64,000 nt of DNA from an uncultured Actinomyces sp. (GTDB taxonomy: Bacteria > Actinomycetota > Actinomycetes > Actinomycetales > Actinomycetaceae): assembly GCA_938014245.1 (NCBI GenBank), contig CALLSD010000061.1:1-64000 (forward strand), written 5' to 3'. The position numbers and the translations under genes were made by a program. Positions 9,062 through 17,487 of the stretch are shown in pieces. The stretch's first letter is position 1. Each line of letters begins with the position of its first letter. The notes beneath the pieces were generated by a model that did no database searches, had not been told where the DNA came from, and saw nothing but the letters and a program-made list of their open reading frames with translations.

Positions 9062-10195
9062 ATGGACTTTTCACTGAGCGAAGACCAGCAATTGATGGTC
9101 GATGGATTCACCGAATTGATGGAGTCGCGTAACTGGGAGAAGTACTTCCAGGAATGCGATGAACGCTCCGAATACCCTCAGGAATGGGTTTCGGCAATTT
9201 GCGAGCTCGGCTTTGACCAGATCCTCCTTCCCGAGGAGAACGGCGGTCTGGGTGCCGATTGGGTGACGCTTACCGCCGCTTACGAGGCCCTGGGTCGCGC
9301 CGGTGGCCCCACCTACGTTCTCTACCAGCTTCCCTGCTGGGATACCGTTCTGCGTGAGGGCACCGAGGAACAGAAGGAAAAGATCCTTTCCTTCGTGGGC
9401 ACCGGTAAGCAAATGCTCAACTACGCAATGACCGAGCCGAGTGCAGGATCCTCATGGGATGATATGCGCACGACCTACACCCGTAAGGACGGCAAGGTCT
9501 ACCTGAACGGTCACAAGACCTTTATTACTTCTTCTAAGTACGTGCCCTACCTAGTTGTTATGGCTCGAGATAGCGACAATATGGACACCTACACCGAGTG
9601 GTTTGTCGATATGTCCCTGCCGGGTATTACCAAGGAACCCCTGCACAAGCTGGGACTGCGCATGGACTCCTGCTGCGATATCTACTTCGATAACGTTGAA
9701 CTTCGTGAAGAAGACCTCTTCGGAACCGAAGGAAATGGATTCCGCCGCGGAGTTGCCGACTTCGATCTCGAGCGTTTCCTTGTTGCTCTGACCAACTACG
9801 GCCAGGCTTACTGCGCCTTCGAAGACGCCGCGCGCTACGCCAACCAGCGTGTCCAGGGTGGACAGGCAATTGCCCGTCACCAGCTCATCCAGCTCAAGTT
9901 TGCGGACATGAAGGTTGCGCTCACCAATATGCGCAACATGCTCTACGAAATCGCGTGGAAGCACGATAACGGTCTGCTTGGCCGTGGTGATTGCTCCATG
10001 GCGAAGTATTACTGCGCACACGCAGCATTTGAGGTCGTCGACAATGCCCTGCAGGTTCTGGCAGGCGTCGGTATTACCGGTGAACACCGTGTCCAGCGTA
10101 TGTTCCGCGACCTGCGTGTTGACCGCGTCAGCGGTGGTACTGACGAAATGATGATCCTCACCGCAGGCCGTGCAGCTCTGAAGGAATACCGCTGA
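9062..10195 (+). CDS. caiA: CaiA-like acyl-CoA dehydrogenase (crotonobetainyl-CoA reductase type)
   Basis: The 377-residue flavoprotein matches E. coli CaiA (380 residues, as recalled) over its whole length. Shared runs include [50 protein letters not shown] and the C-terminal [14 protein letters not shown]. CaiA reduces crotonobetainyl-CoA to gamma-butyrobetainyl-CoA using electrons delivered by an ETF. The domains are N-terminal helical (1-120), central beta (120-225) and C-terminal helical FAD binding (225-377). An AGGAAGC motif precedes the ATG. Its electron donor is probably FixAB, encoded downstream. Activity on a related enoyl-CoA cannot be excluded. Confidence 0.92.
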   Translation: MDFSLSEDQQLMVDGFTELMESRNWEKYFQECDERSEYPQEWVSAICELGFDQILLPEENGGLGADWVTLTAAYEALGRAGGPTYVLYQLPCWDTVLREGTEEQKEKILSFVGTGKQMLNYAMTEPSAGSSWDDMRTTYTRKDGKVYLNGHKTFITSSKYVPYLVVMARDSDNMDTYTEWFVDMSLPGITKEPLHKLGLRMDSCCDIYFDNVELREEDLFGTEGNGFRRGVADFDLERFLVALTNYGQAYCAFEDAARYANQRVQGGQAIARHQLIQLKFADMKVALTNMRNMLYEIAWKHDNGLLGRGDCSMAKYYCAHAAFEVVDNALQVLAGVGITGEHRVQRMFRDLRVDRVSGGTDEMMILTAGRAALKEYR

Positions 10196-10214
10196 TCGGC
10201 GGGAGGTTTATCTG

Positions 10215-11435
10215 ATGTCATTACCCGTTGATAAGCCGTCCTACGGCAACCTTGACGGCCTGAAGGTCGTTTACTCAGCAGTGGAAATTGCTGTTCCTAC
10301 CGCATGCGAAATCATGTCGGAGTGGGGTGCCGATATCACCTGGATTGAGAACACCTACAGTGGCGACTCTGTGCGTGATACCGAGTTCGTCAAGGAAATG
10401 GAACGACGCAATCAGCGCTCCATCTCGATGAATCCTTTCACGGATGAAGGAAAAGAGATTATCCGCGCGCTCGTCAAGGATGCGGATATCTTCATTGAGT
10501 CCTCGAAGGGCCCTGTGTGGGCACGAAAGGGAATCACCGATGAGTTCCTGTGGGAGGTTAACCCCCGTCTGGTCATTGTGCACGTTTCTGGTTTCGGCCA
10601 CGTTGGTGATCCCAAGCGTGTTCACTCCGCGGCATATGACCTGACCGTCCAGGACTATTCGGGTTACGTGTACCAAAACGGTACCCCTGAAGAAGCAATG
10701 ACGGCAGCTCCCTACACAGGCGACTACTTCAACTCGCTCATGGTGATTTCTTCTGCCTTGGCTGCGGTCTTCCGCGCCCAGCGCACCGGAGAAGGTGAGT
10801 CGATCGACATCGCAATGTATGAAACGATGCTGCGCGTCGGTGCCTACTACATGATCGACTACATGAATAAGGGCGTGCTCTACCCGCGTGCGGGCGCACG
10901 CCATCAGAACCTGTGCGCGATCGGCCAGTACAAGACCAAGGATGGAATCCTGGGCCTGTGCTGCTACGGCGTTCCTCAGAACAAGTACCTGCTCGAGGTG
11001 ATTGGTCTGGGGGATCTGTGGGGAACAGAAGAATATCCCGAGGACACCTCAGCGCTGTGGCTTGACGGCCCCAAGGCCTCGTTAATCGAACAAAAACTGG
11101 AAGAGTACCTGCTCACCCAGAATGTTGACGATGTCGAGGCAGATTTTGTTGCCCACAAGATCGCGGCTCAGAAGTGCTTGGATTTCGACGACCTCTTGGC
11201 CGAAGAACACACTAAACTGCGTGGAAACTTCATGGAGTGGGAGAACCGCGAAGGGGAGACGATCAAGGGCCTGAATACGGTTCCTCGTTTTGCGCATCGC
11301 CCCGGTGGTTTCTGGCGTCCGATGCCCGCATTGGGTGAAGACACTCGAGATGTCCTCCAGCGCAGTGGTTTCTCGGATGAGGATATCGAGCGTTTCAAGG
11401 CATCCGGTTCCATCAAGTTCGCCGAAGAGGACTGA
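10215..11435 (+). CDS. caiB: CaiB-like CoA-transferase (class III)
   Basis: This 406-residue class III CoA-transferase aligns with E. coli CaiB (405 residues, as recalled). Shared features include WGAD-TWIEN, DIFIESSKGP, ARKGITDE, LVIVHVSGFG and GESIDIAMYE. Asp170 in YTGDYF corresponds to the Asp that carries the acyl-CoA intermediate in the family. CaiB moves CoA from the reduced product (gamma-butyrobetainyl-CoA) to incoming carnitine, so only a priming amount of ATP is needed. GGGAGG precedes the ATG by 8 nt, and the gene sits 19 nt after caiA. CaiC follows after 3 nt. Confidence 0.92.
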   Translation: MSLPVDKPSYGNLDGLKVVYSAVEIAVPTACEIMSEWGADITWIENTYSGDSVRDTEFVKEMERRNQRSISMNPFTDEGKEIIRALVKDADIFIESSKGPVWARKGITDEFLWEVNPRLVIVHVSGFGHVGDPKRVHSAAYDLTVQDYSGYVYQNGTPEEAMTAAPYTGDYFNSLMVISSALAAVFRAQRTGEGESIDIAMYETMLRVGAYYMIDYMNKGVLYPRAGARHQNLCAIGQYKTKDGILGLCCYGVPQNKYLLEVIGLGDLWGTEEYPEDTSALWLDGPKASLIEQKLEEYLLTQNVDDVEADFVAHKIAAQKCLDFDDLLAEEHTKLRGNFMEWENREGETIKGLNTVPRFAHRPGGFWRPMPALGEDTRDVLQRSGFSDEDIERFKASGSIKFAEED

Positions 11436-11438
11436 TTC

Positions 11439-12995
11439 GTGACCATTCGGGATGAGATTCACTCGCGCACTAATCTGCGCGTCATCTGGGAGGATGCAGT
11501 TAATGCAGCCCCAGAACGCAGCTTCCTCATTTTTGAGGATGTGTGCGCTGGTGTGCGTGTGGAACGCTCCTACCGTCAGACAGATGAACAAGTGAATCGA
11601 TATGCGAATGCCCTTCTTAAGCTGGGCTTTCGCAGCGGTGACCGCATCGCACTTTACCTGCCAAATAGCATCGAGTTCATCGAATGCTTTTTGGCGATTG
11701 CGAAGATCGGTGCGGTCATCGTTCCCTTGGACACGAAGGGGACTTCTTTTGAGCTTGCGGGGCTGATTGATGCCAGTGGTGCTCGCGCGGTGATTTGTAC
11801 CCGAGGGTGCTCGCTGACCCTCGACGAGGCCGTGTTGGCCTCGGAAGCTCAGGTGCTCTTGGTAGGCAGTGATGCAGGTGAGGGGGAGTCTTCTCTATCG
11901 GCTCTCAGTCGGACCTGCTCACCGCAGCTGGATTATAATCCGCAGATTGAAGCGCTGAGTCTTCTGGAAATTATGTTCACCTCCGGGACGACCTCGTCTC
12001 CTAAAGGTGTCATGATCACTCATGCTAACGCCGTGTTTTCAGGAAAATATGTCAACTGGGAACTGGCGATGACCAGTGATGATCGCTATGCGACATCCAT
12101 GGTCGCCAGTCACGTGAACTTCCAGCTCTCGGCTTTCATTCCAGTCATTACCGCCGGCGCAACTCTGATTCTTCTGAGTCGTTACAGTGCGCATCGTTTC
12201 TGGAAATCGGTGTGTCAGACCCGAGCGACTTTGGTTCAGGGGATGGCATTGATTGTCATGACTTTGCTTGCTCAACCCGTGGATCCAGAAGAACAGAACC
12301 ACTGCGTGCGTCAGATGCACTATTTCCTCATCTTGTCTGATGAAGATAAAGAACGCTTTGAAAAGCGTTTTGCCGTTCCACTACTCAATAACTATGGGTC
12401 GACTGAGACCTTGGTTGGAGTTGTCACCGATCCCCCCGTGGGGGAGAGGCGCTGGCCTTCGGTGGGACAGGTTGGTCCGGACTACGAGCTCAAGATTTGT
12501 GATCAGTCTGGAGCAGAAGTACCGCAGGGACGCAATGGTGAAATCTGCATTCGTGGCGAGATGGGAATCTCGCTCATGCAGGGGTACTGGAAGCGCCCCG
12601 ATGCGACTGGGGAGGCAGTTATCGATGGGTGGTATCACACCGGTGACTGGGGATACATTGACCCTGATGGATGGCTTTTCTTCGTCGATCGGCGGCACGA
12701 CCTCATCAAGCGCAACGGTGAGTCGGTGACCTCGGGAGAAATCGAAAACCTTCTACGTCAAATCCCCGAAGTCAGCGACGCGGCGGTCGTTGGAGTTCGC
12801 AACCCCATTCGCGGGCAAGATATTCATGCCTTCCTTACCCTCCACCCGGGTAAGAGCCTGAGCCCTGACAGTGTGTTGGAGTTTTGCCGCCAACGACTGT
12901 CCTCCTTCAAAGTTCCCAACGAGGTACGAATCATTGATGAGCTGCCTCGCGGTGAATACGGCAAAGTCAATAAAGAATTACTCAAAACCCTGTGA
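11439..12995 (+). CDS. caiC: CaiC-like betaine/carnitine-CoA ligase
   Basis: This 518-residue member of the ANL (AMP-forming acyl-CoA synthetase) family has about the length of E. coli CaiC. The P-loop FTSGTTSSPKG is at residues 180-190, then NNYGSTET, then GWYHTGDWGYID and the hinge DRRHDLIKRNGE; the catalytic C-terminal lysine is in GKVNKELLK. It would start the cycle by ATP-dependent CoA loading of the 4-trimethylammonio acid. The GTG start at 11439 directly follows the caiB stop, suggesting coupling. Assignment to carnitine rather than another acid rests on CaiA/CaiB neighbours and overall length. Confidence 0.88.
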   Translation: MTIRDEIHSRTNLRVIWEDAVNAAPERSFLIFEDVCAGVRVERSYRQTDEQVNRYANALLKLGFRSGDRIALYLPNSIEFIECFLAIAKIGAVIVPLDTKGTSFELAGLIDASGARAVICTRGCSLTLDEAVLASEAQVLLVGSDAGEGESSLSALSRTCSPQLDYNPQIEALSLLEIMFTSGTTSSPKGVMITHANAVFSGKYVNWELAMTSDDRYATSMVASHVNFQLSAFIPVITAGATLILLSRYSAHRFWKSVCQTRATLVQGMALIVMTLLAQPVDPEEQNHCVRQMHYFLILSDEDKERFEKRFAVPLLNNYGSTETLVGVVTDPPVGERRWPSVGQVGPDYELKICDQSGAEVPQGRNGEICIRGEMGISLMQGYWKRPDATGEAVIDGWYHTGDWGYIDPDGWLFFVDRRHDLIKRNGESVTSGEIENLLRQIPEVSDAAVVGVRNPIRGQDIHAFLTLHPGKSLSPDSVLEFCRQRLSSFKVPNEVRIIDELPRGEYGKVNKELLKTL

Positions 12996-13006
12996 AAGGA
13001 ACAGGC

Positions 13007-13882
13007 ATGGCAATCAATACGGATATGGTCGGACAGACCTTCGGTCCTTTCGTCCGTGACTACACTTTCCGTGATCTTGAGCTGTTTGCTCTTGGCTGCG
13101 GTGCAGGTATCGATGGCAAGGATGGCCTCGAATACCTCAACGAGCACGATGAACGTAATCCTCAGCTCAAGGTTCTGCCCATGTTTGGTGCGATGCTCAT
13201 CGTGGATTCCGAGGTCACTCGTACCATCGACTACGGCTACAACTATGCGGGCTCCCTGCACTGGGGCTTCGATATCCGCTTCCATCAGCCGATCACCAAG
13301 ATGAGCGATCACTTGGAGACCATGGTTCGCCTTGAAGGCCTCTATGACCGTGGTGAGGGTCGTGGCCTGCTCGCTCAGCATATTGGTGACACCTACGATT
13401 CGGACGGCAACCTGCTTTTCACGAATGAATCCTGGGACTGCCTGATTTACGACGGCGGTTGGGGTGGGCCCAAGCCTCCCAAGGACATCGTTGAAATGCC
13501 GGAGCGCGAGGCTGACGTCGAGGTTGTTGAGCGTATTCCTGAGAACCAGGCCTTGATCTACCGTCTGTCAGGCGACTATCACCCGCAGCACATCGACTGG
13601 GATTATGCAGCTGAGAACGGTGAGCCTCGTCCCATTCTTCACGCGATCTCTTACGCGGGTGTTGTTATGCGTCATGCAATCAACGCTTTTGTTCCCGGAG
13701 AACCCGAACGCATCACCCGTTTCAAGACCCGCATTACTTCGCCGGTTCTGCCTGGTAGCACTCTGAAGACGAAGCTGTGGAAGGTCGGAGAAGGCGAGCT
13801 CCGTTTCCAGCTGGTAGACGAAGATGCCGATGTCACCGGTGCAAAGCCTCATCTGAACTGGGGGATTATCGAATACCGCTGA
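13007..13882 (+). CDS. MaoC-type double-hotdog enoyl-CoA hydratase in the CaiD position
   Basis: This 291-residue protein has the two-hotdog layout of peroxisomal-type hydratase 2. The hydratase motif lies at residues 185-201 (YRLSGDYHPQHID), giving the catalytic pair Asp190 and His195; the usual Asn of GDxNPxH is His here. The segment RPILHAISYAGVV (208-220) corresponds to the conserved PILHGL strand. AAAGGA is 6 nt before the ATG at 13007; a GTG at 12992 would overlap caiC. It should hydrate or dehydrate a 3-hydroxyacyl-CoA and so occupies the step of CaiD, a crotonase-fold enzyme absent here. MaoC enzymes normally act on D-(R)-3-hydroxyacyl-CoA. Confidence 0.88.
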   Translation: MAINTDMVGQTFGPFVRDYTFRDLELFALGCGAGIDGKDGLEYLNEHDERNPQLKVLPMFGAMLIVDSEVTRTIDYGYNYAGSLHWGFDIRFHQPITKMSDHLETMVRLEGLYDRGEGRGLLAQHIGDTYDSDGNLLFTNESWDCLIYDGGWGGPKPPKDIVEMPEREADVEVVERIPENQALIYRLSGDYHPQHIDWDYAAENGEPRPILHAISYAGVVMRHAINAFVPGEPERITRFKTRITSPVLPGSTLKTKLWKVGEGELRFQLVDEDADVTGAKPHLNWGIIEYR

Positions 13883-13961
13883 AGTAACCTTGAAAGCATT
13901 GATGCGTGATTACACGATGATCCGCAGCTTTGCTATCGAGGCGTTAGAGGAGATACACGCA

Positions 13962-15290
13962 GTGAAAAAGGAAGTAACAGATCTCGAAGATCTGGATATG
14001 TCAGGTGTGCTCTGGCGCATCATCGCATTTTCCAGTGGTGGTCCATTCCTTGAAGGCTATGTTCTAGGAATTATCGGCGTGGCGCTTTCACGTCTGGGTA
14101 CCGATATCGAGATCAGTAATTCCATGTCGGGCTTGCTGGGAATCGCTGCATTGGTCGGTCTTTTCTTGGGAGCCGCAGTCGGAGGATGGCTGACCGACCT
14201 CATTGGTCGTCACAAGATGTTCATTCTCGACCTGATCGTCATTGTCGTTTTGTCGGCACTGTGTGCCGTCGTTACGTCTCCTCTGCAATTAGTGGCTCTG
14301 CGCTTCCTCATCGGTGTGGCAATCGGCGCCGATTATCCGATTGCCACATCGATGATCGCGGAGTTTTCACCCCGCAAACATCGTGCAATGTCGATGGGTA
14401 TGATCGCTGCCGCATGGTACCTTGGCGCCAATGTCGCGGCTCTTGTGGGCTACGCTCTTTACGAGACTCCTCACGGCTGGCGCTGGATGCTGGCATCGTC
14501 TGCGATTCCGGCAGTGCTGATTCTTATCGGACGTTGGGATATCCCCGAATCTCCTAGGTGGTTGGCATCGAAGGGCCGTCAAGAAGAGGCCGATCGCGTT
14601 GTCATGAAACTCTTCGGTGAAAATGTCCGCCTTCCTGCGCAAGAGATTGCTGAAAAAACGGAGTTTAAGAAGATCTTCAGCGGTGTTTATCTGCGTCGCG
14701 TGATCTTCGTTGGTGTGATTTGGCTCTGCCAGGCAATTCCGATGTTTGCTCTCTACACCTATGGCCCGACGATCGTTGGTTCCATTGGCCTCGGAGAGGG
14801 ACGCAATTCGCTGATCGGCGAACTTGTTATCGGCACCTTCTTCATGCTCGGTACATTCCCCGCAATGTACTTGGCTGAACGCGTGGGGCGTCGCCCGCTC
14901 ATCATCTGGTGTTTCTTCGGCATGACGATTGCACTTGGCCTGATTGGTTTCTTCCCGCAGGGGGGAATCGTCCTGATTTCCATCTGCTTCATCGCCTACG
15001 CACTTCTTGCTGGCGGTCCGGGCAATCTCGAGTGGCTCTATCCCAACGAGCTCTTCCCAACCTCAATTCGCGCCTCGGCAATGGGCGTTGCTATGGCTCT
15101 GAGCCGAATTGGCACCGTCTACTCAATGTTCGTCCTTCCGGCATTTATCGCCGATTACGGGATCTCTGCGACCATGCTTGCCGGTGCCCTCATTTCAGCT
15201 CTTGGATTTGGTGTTTCCTTCGTTTGGGCCCCCGAAACCAAGGGCCTGAGCTTGGACGTTACAGGATCAGCGGACTTCAAGGGGCGCTAA
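13962..15290 (+). CDS. MFS transporter, sugar/metabolite:H+ symporter type
   Basis: This MFS protein of about 442 residues has 12 hydrophobic segments and the classic motifs GWLTDLIGRHKMF (loop 2-3), PESPRWLASKGR (after TM6), AERVGRRPL (loop 8-9) and a C-terminal PETKGLSLD. The GTG at 13962 is preferred because GAGGAG lies 9 nt upstream; the in-frame TTG at 13890 and ATG at 13902 lack a ribosome site and would add 20-24 residues. This PESPRW/PETKGL subgroup carries sugars, organic acids or quaternary amines. It is a different MFS branch from the first transporter in the cluster, so the pair may handle uptake and export separately. Confidence 0.85.
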   Translation: MKKEVTDLEDLDMSGVLWRIIAFSSGGPFLEGYVLGIIGVALSRLGTDIEISNSMSGLLGIAALVGLFLGAAVGGWLTDLIGRHKMFILDLIVIVVLSALCAVVTSPLQLVALRFLIGVAIGADYPIATSMIAEFSPRKHRAMSMGMIAAAWYLGANVAALVGYALYETPHGWRWMLASSAIPAVLILIGRWDIPESPRWLASKGRQEEADRVVMKLFGENVRLPAQEIAEKTEFKKIFSGVYLRRVIFVGVIWLCQAIPMFALYTYGPTIVGSIGLGEGRNSLIGELVIGTFFMLGTFPAMYLAERVGRRPLIIWCFFGMTIALGLIGFFPQGGIVLISICFIAYALLAGGPGNLEWLYPNELFPTSIRASAMGVAMALSRIGTVYSMFVLPAFIADYGISATMLAGALISALGFGVSFVWAPETKGLSLDVTGSADFKGR

Positions 15291-15293
15291 ACG

Positions 15294-15971
15294 ATGTATC
15301 GCATTGATTCAGTGGTTGTGAGCGCGTACCGCACGAATTGTTACGCGCTAACGAATGAAGGCGGGACGATTATTGTCGACCCGGGCGACCAGGCGAGCTT
15401 CCTTCAGCAATGGACGCAGGACCTGGACGTCATCGGTATCGTGCTCACCCACTGCCATTGCGACCACATCGGGGCAGTCAATGAGCTTGTCGCTCAACAC
15501 GGGTGCTGGGTTGCCTGTGGAGCTGCAGATATCGCTGGAACGCGAGACCTACACCTGTCTGGATTCGATGCCGAAGGCATCGACTATGTCGTGGATCACG
15601 TTGATCGGTCTTTGAAGGAAGGCGATGTCATTGAGTGGGGGAGCGACCGCCTTGAGGTGATTGATACCCCGGGACACACTCAGGGACATATCTGCCTGAT
15701 TGATTGCGCCAACTCGATCCTGTTCAGTGGTGACATGCTATTTGCTGGAACCATTGGGCGGACTGATTTCCCGGGGGGAGACCAGGCACTTATGGCCTCT
15801 TCCTGCGCGAAGCTCGCAGAGGTTACTCAGGATCTTCGCGTACTTCCCGGGCACGGTCCAGCCACCACTTTGGCAGCAGAAAAGTCGCAGCTCAGGCACT
15901 GGGCACGCGTTCTTTGCCCGCGTGAATTGGCTCAGGATACTGCGCGTAATGACGAATTGAGATTGCCATGA
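15294..15971 (+). CDS. MBL-fold metallo-hydrolase (glyoxalase II-like)
   Basis: This 225-residue metallo-beta-lactamase-fold protein has the two-metal motif THCHCDH (His53, His55, Asp57, His58), a further ligand in TPGHTQGHICL, and Asp in FSGDMLFAGTIGRTD, with a terminal LPGHGP. This pattern is that of glyoxalase II-type thioester hydrolases. It starts 4 nt after the MFS stop, so it belongs to the operon. A role as a thioesterase that releases product or recovers CoA is plausible but unproven. Its last 40 bases overlap the 3' end of the convergent tetR gene. Confidence 0.85.
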   Translation: MYRIDSVVVSAYRTNCYALTNEGGTIIVDPGDQASFLQQWTQDLDVIGIVLTHCHCDHIGAVNELVAQHGCWVACGAADIAGTRDLHLSGFDAEGIDYVVDHVDRSLKEGDVIEWGSDRLEVIDTPGHTQGHICLIDCANSILFSGDMLFAGTIGRTDFPGGDQALMASSCAKLAEVTQDLRVLPGHGPATTLAAEKSQLRHWARVLCPRELAQDTARNDELRLP

Positions 15972-16603
15972 AGCTGATCGTCAATCAAAGCTTCAAGGTA
16001 ACGCGGAACCTTCAGCATGAAGCAGTCGATGTAGTCATCGGGCAGACAGAAGGTACGCATCAGAACCGAGCCTTCAACCGCGTCAAGCAGGCGGGTAACC
16101 GACAGGGTGTCCTTAATCTGCCCCGCGCTCTTGAACTCCCACAAGCGCGTGCGAATCGCACCCAAGGGGGTAATGAAAATCTGGTTGTGAATCAGCGCGA
16201 TCGTCGGATCGTTTGTTTCACCGGCCTCGACGAACAGGCGACGAACTGCCCGACGATTCGGGCCAAGGTACTCGCGAAGGCGGAACTCGGCCTCGTTCAT
16301 CAAAACTTCCCGCGCGCTATTCCCGCGTGGGCCAGGGCAACGAACCAATCGCGCGAAGGCGTCCTTCAAGAGGTCATCGCGGGTTTCCCAGCGTGTGTAA
16401 ATGCTGGACTTGCCCACTCCGGCAGCGCTGGCGACCTTGGTCAGGTTGAAAGCGGCCCAGCCGACCTCTCCGTAGAGTGTCAGGGCACTTTCGATAATCT
16501 TGGTTTCGACCACTTCATCGCGCGGTCGACCAACTCTGGGCGCGTCTTGTCGAGGATTCGGCACGACTTGCACCTTTCTTTCATAGCTGCTGGTAAGCGC
16601 CAT
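15932..16603 (-). CDS. TetR/AcrR-family transcriptional regulator
   Basis: The 223-residue protein has an N-terminal TetR helix-turn-helix at about residues 45-75 (FNLTKVASAAGVGKSSIYTRW, with RDDLLKDAF after it), preceded by a basic arm VGRPRDE. The C-terminal ligand domain is unassigned. AAAGGTG precedes the ATG by 9 nt on the minus strand. It lies between the cai-like operon and the divergent fix operon, so it probably represses one or both, with an acyl-CoA or substrate as inducer. E. coli uses the activator CaiF instead. Its 3' end overlaps the MBL gene by 40 bases. Confidence 0.88.
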   Translation of the reverse strand: MALTSSYERKVQVVPNPRQDAPRVGRPRDEVVETKIIESALTLYGEVGWAAFNLTKVASAAGVGKSSIYTRWETRDDLLKDAFARLVRCPGPRGNSAREVLMNEAEFRLREYLGPNRRAVRRLFVEAGETNDPTIALIHNQIFITPLGAIRTRLWEFKSAGQIKDTLSVTRLLDAVEGSVLMRTFCLPDDYIDCFMLKVPRYLEALIDDQLHGNLNSSLRAVS

Positions 16604-16615
16604 ATTACTCGCACC

Positions 16616-16643
16616 TTTCGGGTTAATGCGTGCGCTTTTCGGG
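16616..16643. promoter_or_regulatory. Tandem TTTCGGG repeat, candidate TetR operator
   Basis: TTTCGGG occurs at 16616-16622 and again at 16637-16643, exactly 21 bp apart (two helical turns), between the divergent tetR and fixA starts. Read on the minus strand, each copy is CCCGAAA followed by a related G-C-rich half (GCGCACG and GTGCGAG). The copy nearest tetR overlaps its ribosome site. Autoregulation plus control of fixA is inferred. Confidence 0.35.
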
Positions 16644-16710
16644 AGCTGAGGAAAATTGGGGAGTCTTCCCTGTATCTATCCGAAAACAACACTCAAGAGA
16701 GAAGGACACG

Positions 16711-17472
16711 ATGAGTATCGTTGTCGCGTATAAGTACGCTGCGAACCCGCAGGATACAACCGTGGGTTCTGATGGTGTCGTTGACTGGTCGCGTGCGAAG
16801 GCCACGGTGAGTGAATACGACCCGGTTGCCATTCAGGTGGCACGCACTGTCGCAGATGCTAAGGGCGAAGAGCTCGTTGGCATTTCCGTAGGAGACGCAC
16901 AGGTGTCCTCCTCAATGGCAAAAAAGGCTGCTCTTTCGCGCGGATTCGACCGCGCGTTGGTCGTCGCCGATGATGCCGTTCGTGATCTGAACGCCACTGC
17001 AGTTGCAGGAGCGCTTGCCGCTCTGGTTCACAAGGTCGAAGGCGCGAATATCCTCTTGACGGGTGATTCTTCGATTGACGAGTCCGCCAAGATGATGTCT
17101 GCTCTGGTCGCCGGTTACCTGGGATGGCCCTGCTTCCAGGAGGTTTCCGCGGTCGAGGCCAACGGAGATGGGTGGAGCATCACGCAGGCTACCGCCTCTG
17201 GAACCCGAACGATTAATGTCGATGGCCCCGTCGTCGTTGCCGTGACGACAGATGCTGCGACCGTCAAGGTTCCCGGCATGAAGGATGTTCTGCAGGCTGG
17301 AAAGAAGCCGATGGACACCGTTGCTCTTGCTGATCTGGGTGTCAAGCCGATTTCCGTTGAGGTCACCGGCCGTCTGCGCCCGGTTGCTCAGGAACGTAAG
17401 AAGGAAATTCTCAGTGGTGATGACGCCGCTGTGAAGCTGGTTGAGGCGCTTCGTAGCGCTGGTGTGCTCTGA
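16711..17472 (+). CDS. fixA: FixA-like electron transfer flavoprotein beta subunit
   Basis: The 253-residue protein matches FixA/EtfB: an N-terminal VVAYKYAANPQD strand, VSEYDPVAIQVA, then GVSVGD-type and ALSRGFDRALVVAD segments, and the AMP/FAD-site region LLTGDSSIDESAKMM. Together with FixB it forms an ETF that supplies electrons to CaiA-type reductases. The ATG at 16711 is set by GAGAGAAGGA just upstream; longer readings add a non-homologous N-terminus. It begins a four-gene operon, fixA-fixB-fixC-fixX, in the same order as E. coli fixABCX. Confidence 0.92.
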   Translation: MSIVVAYKYAANPQDTTVGSDGVVDWSRAKATVSEYDPVAIQVARTVADAKGEELVGISVGDAQVSSSMAKKAALSRGFDRALVVADDAVRDLNATAVAGALAALVHKVEGANILLTGDSSIDESAKMMSALVAGYLGWPCFQEVSAVEANGDGWSITQATASGTRTINVDGPVVVAVTTDAATVKVPGMKDVLQAGKKPMDTVALADLGVKPISVEVTGRLRPVAQERKKEILSGDDAAVKLVEALRSAGVL

Positions 17473-17487
17473 GAAAGGACTTGGACA

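Noticed and set aside
7914..9074. A 386-codon open frame antisense to the esterase gene
   Set aside because: The plus-strand esterase has intact catalytic motifs and a strong ribosome site; the antisense product shows no domain.
15968..16714. A 248-codon plus-strand frame across tetR
   Set aside because: It is the reverse of the TetR coding sequence, whose helix-turn-helix is clear.
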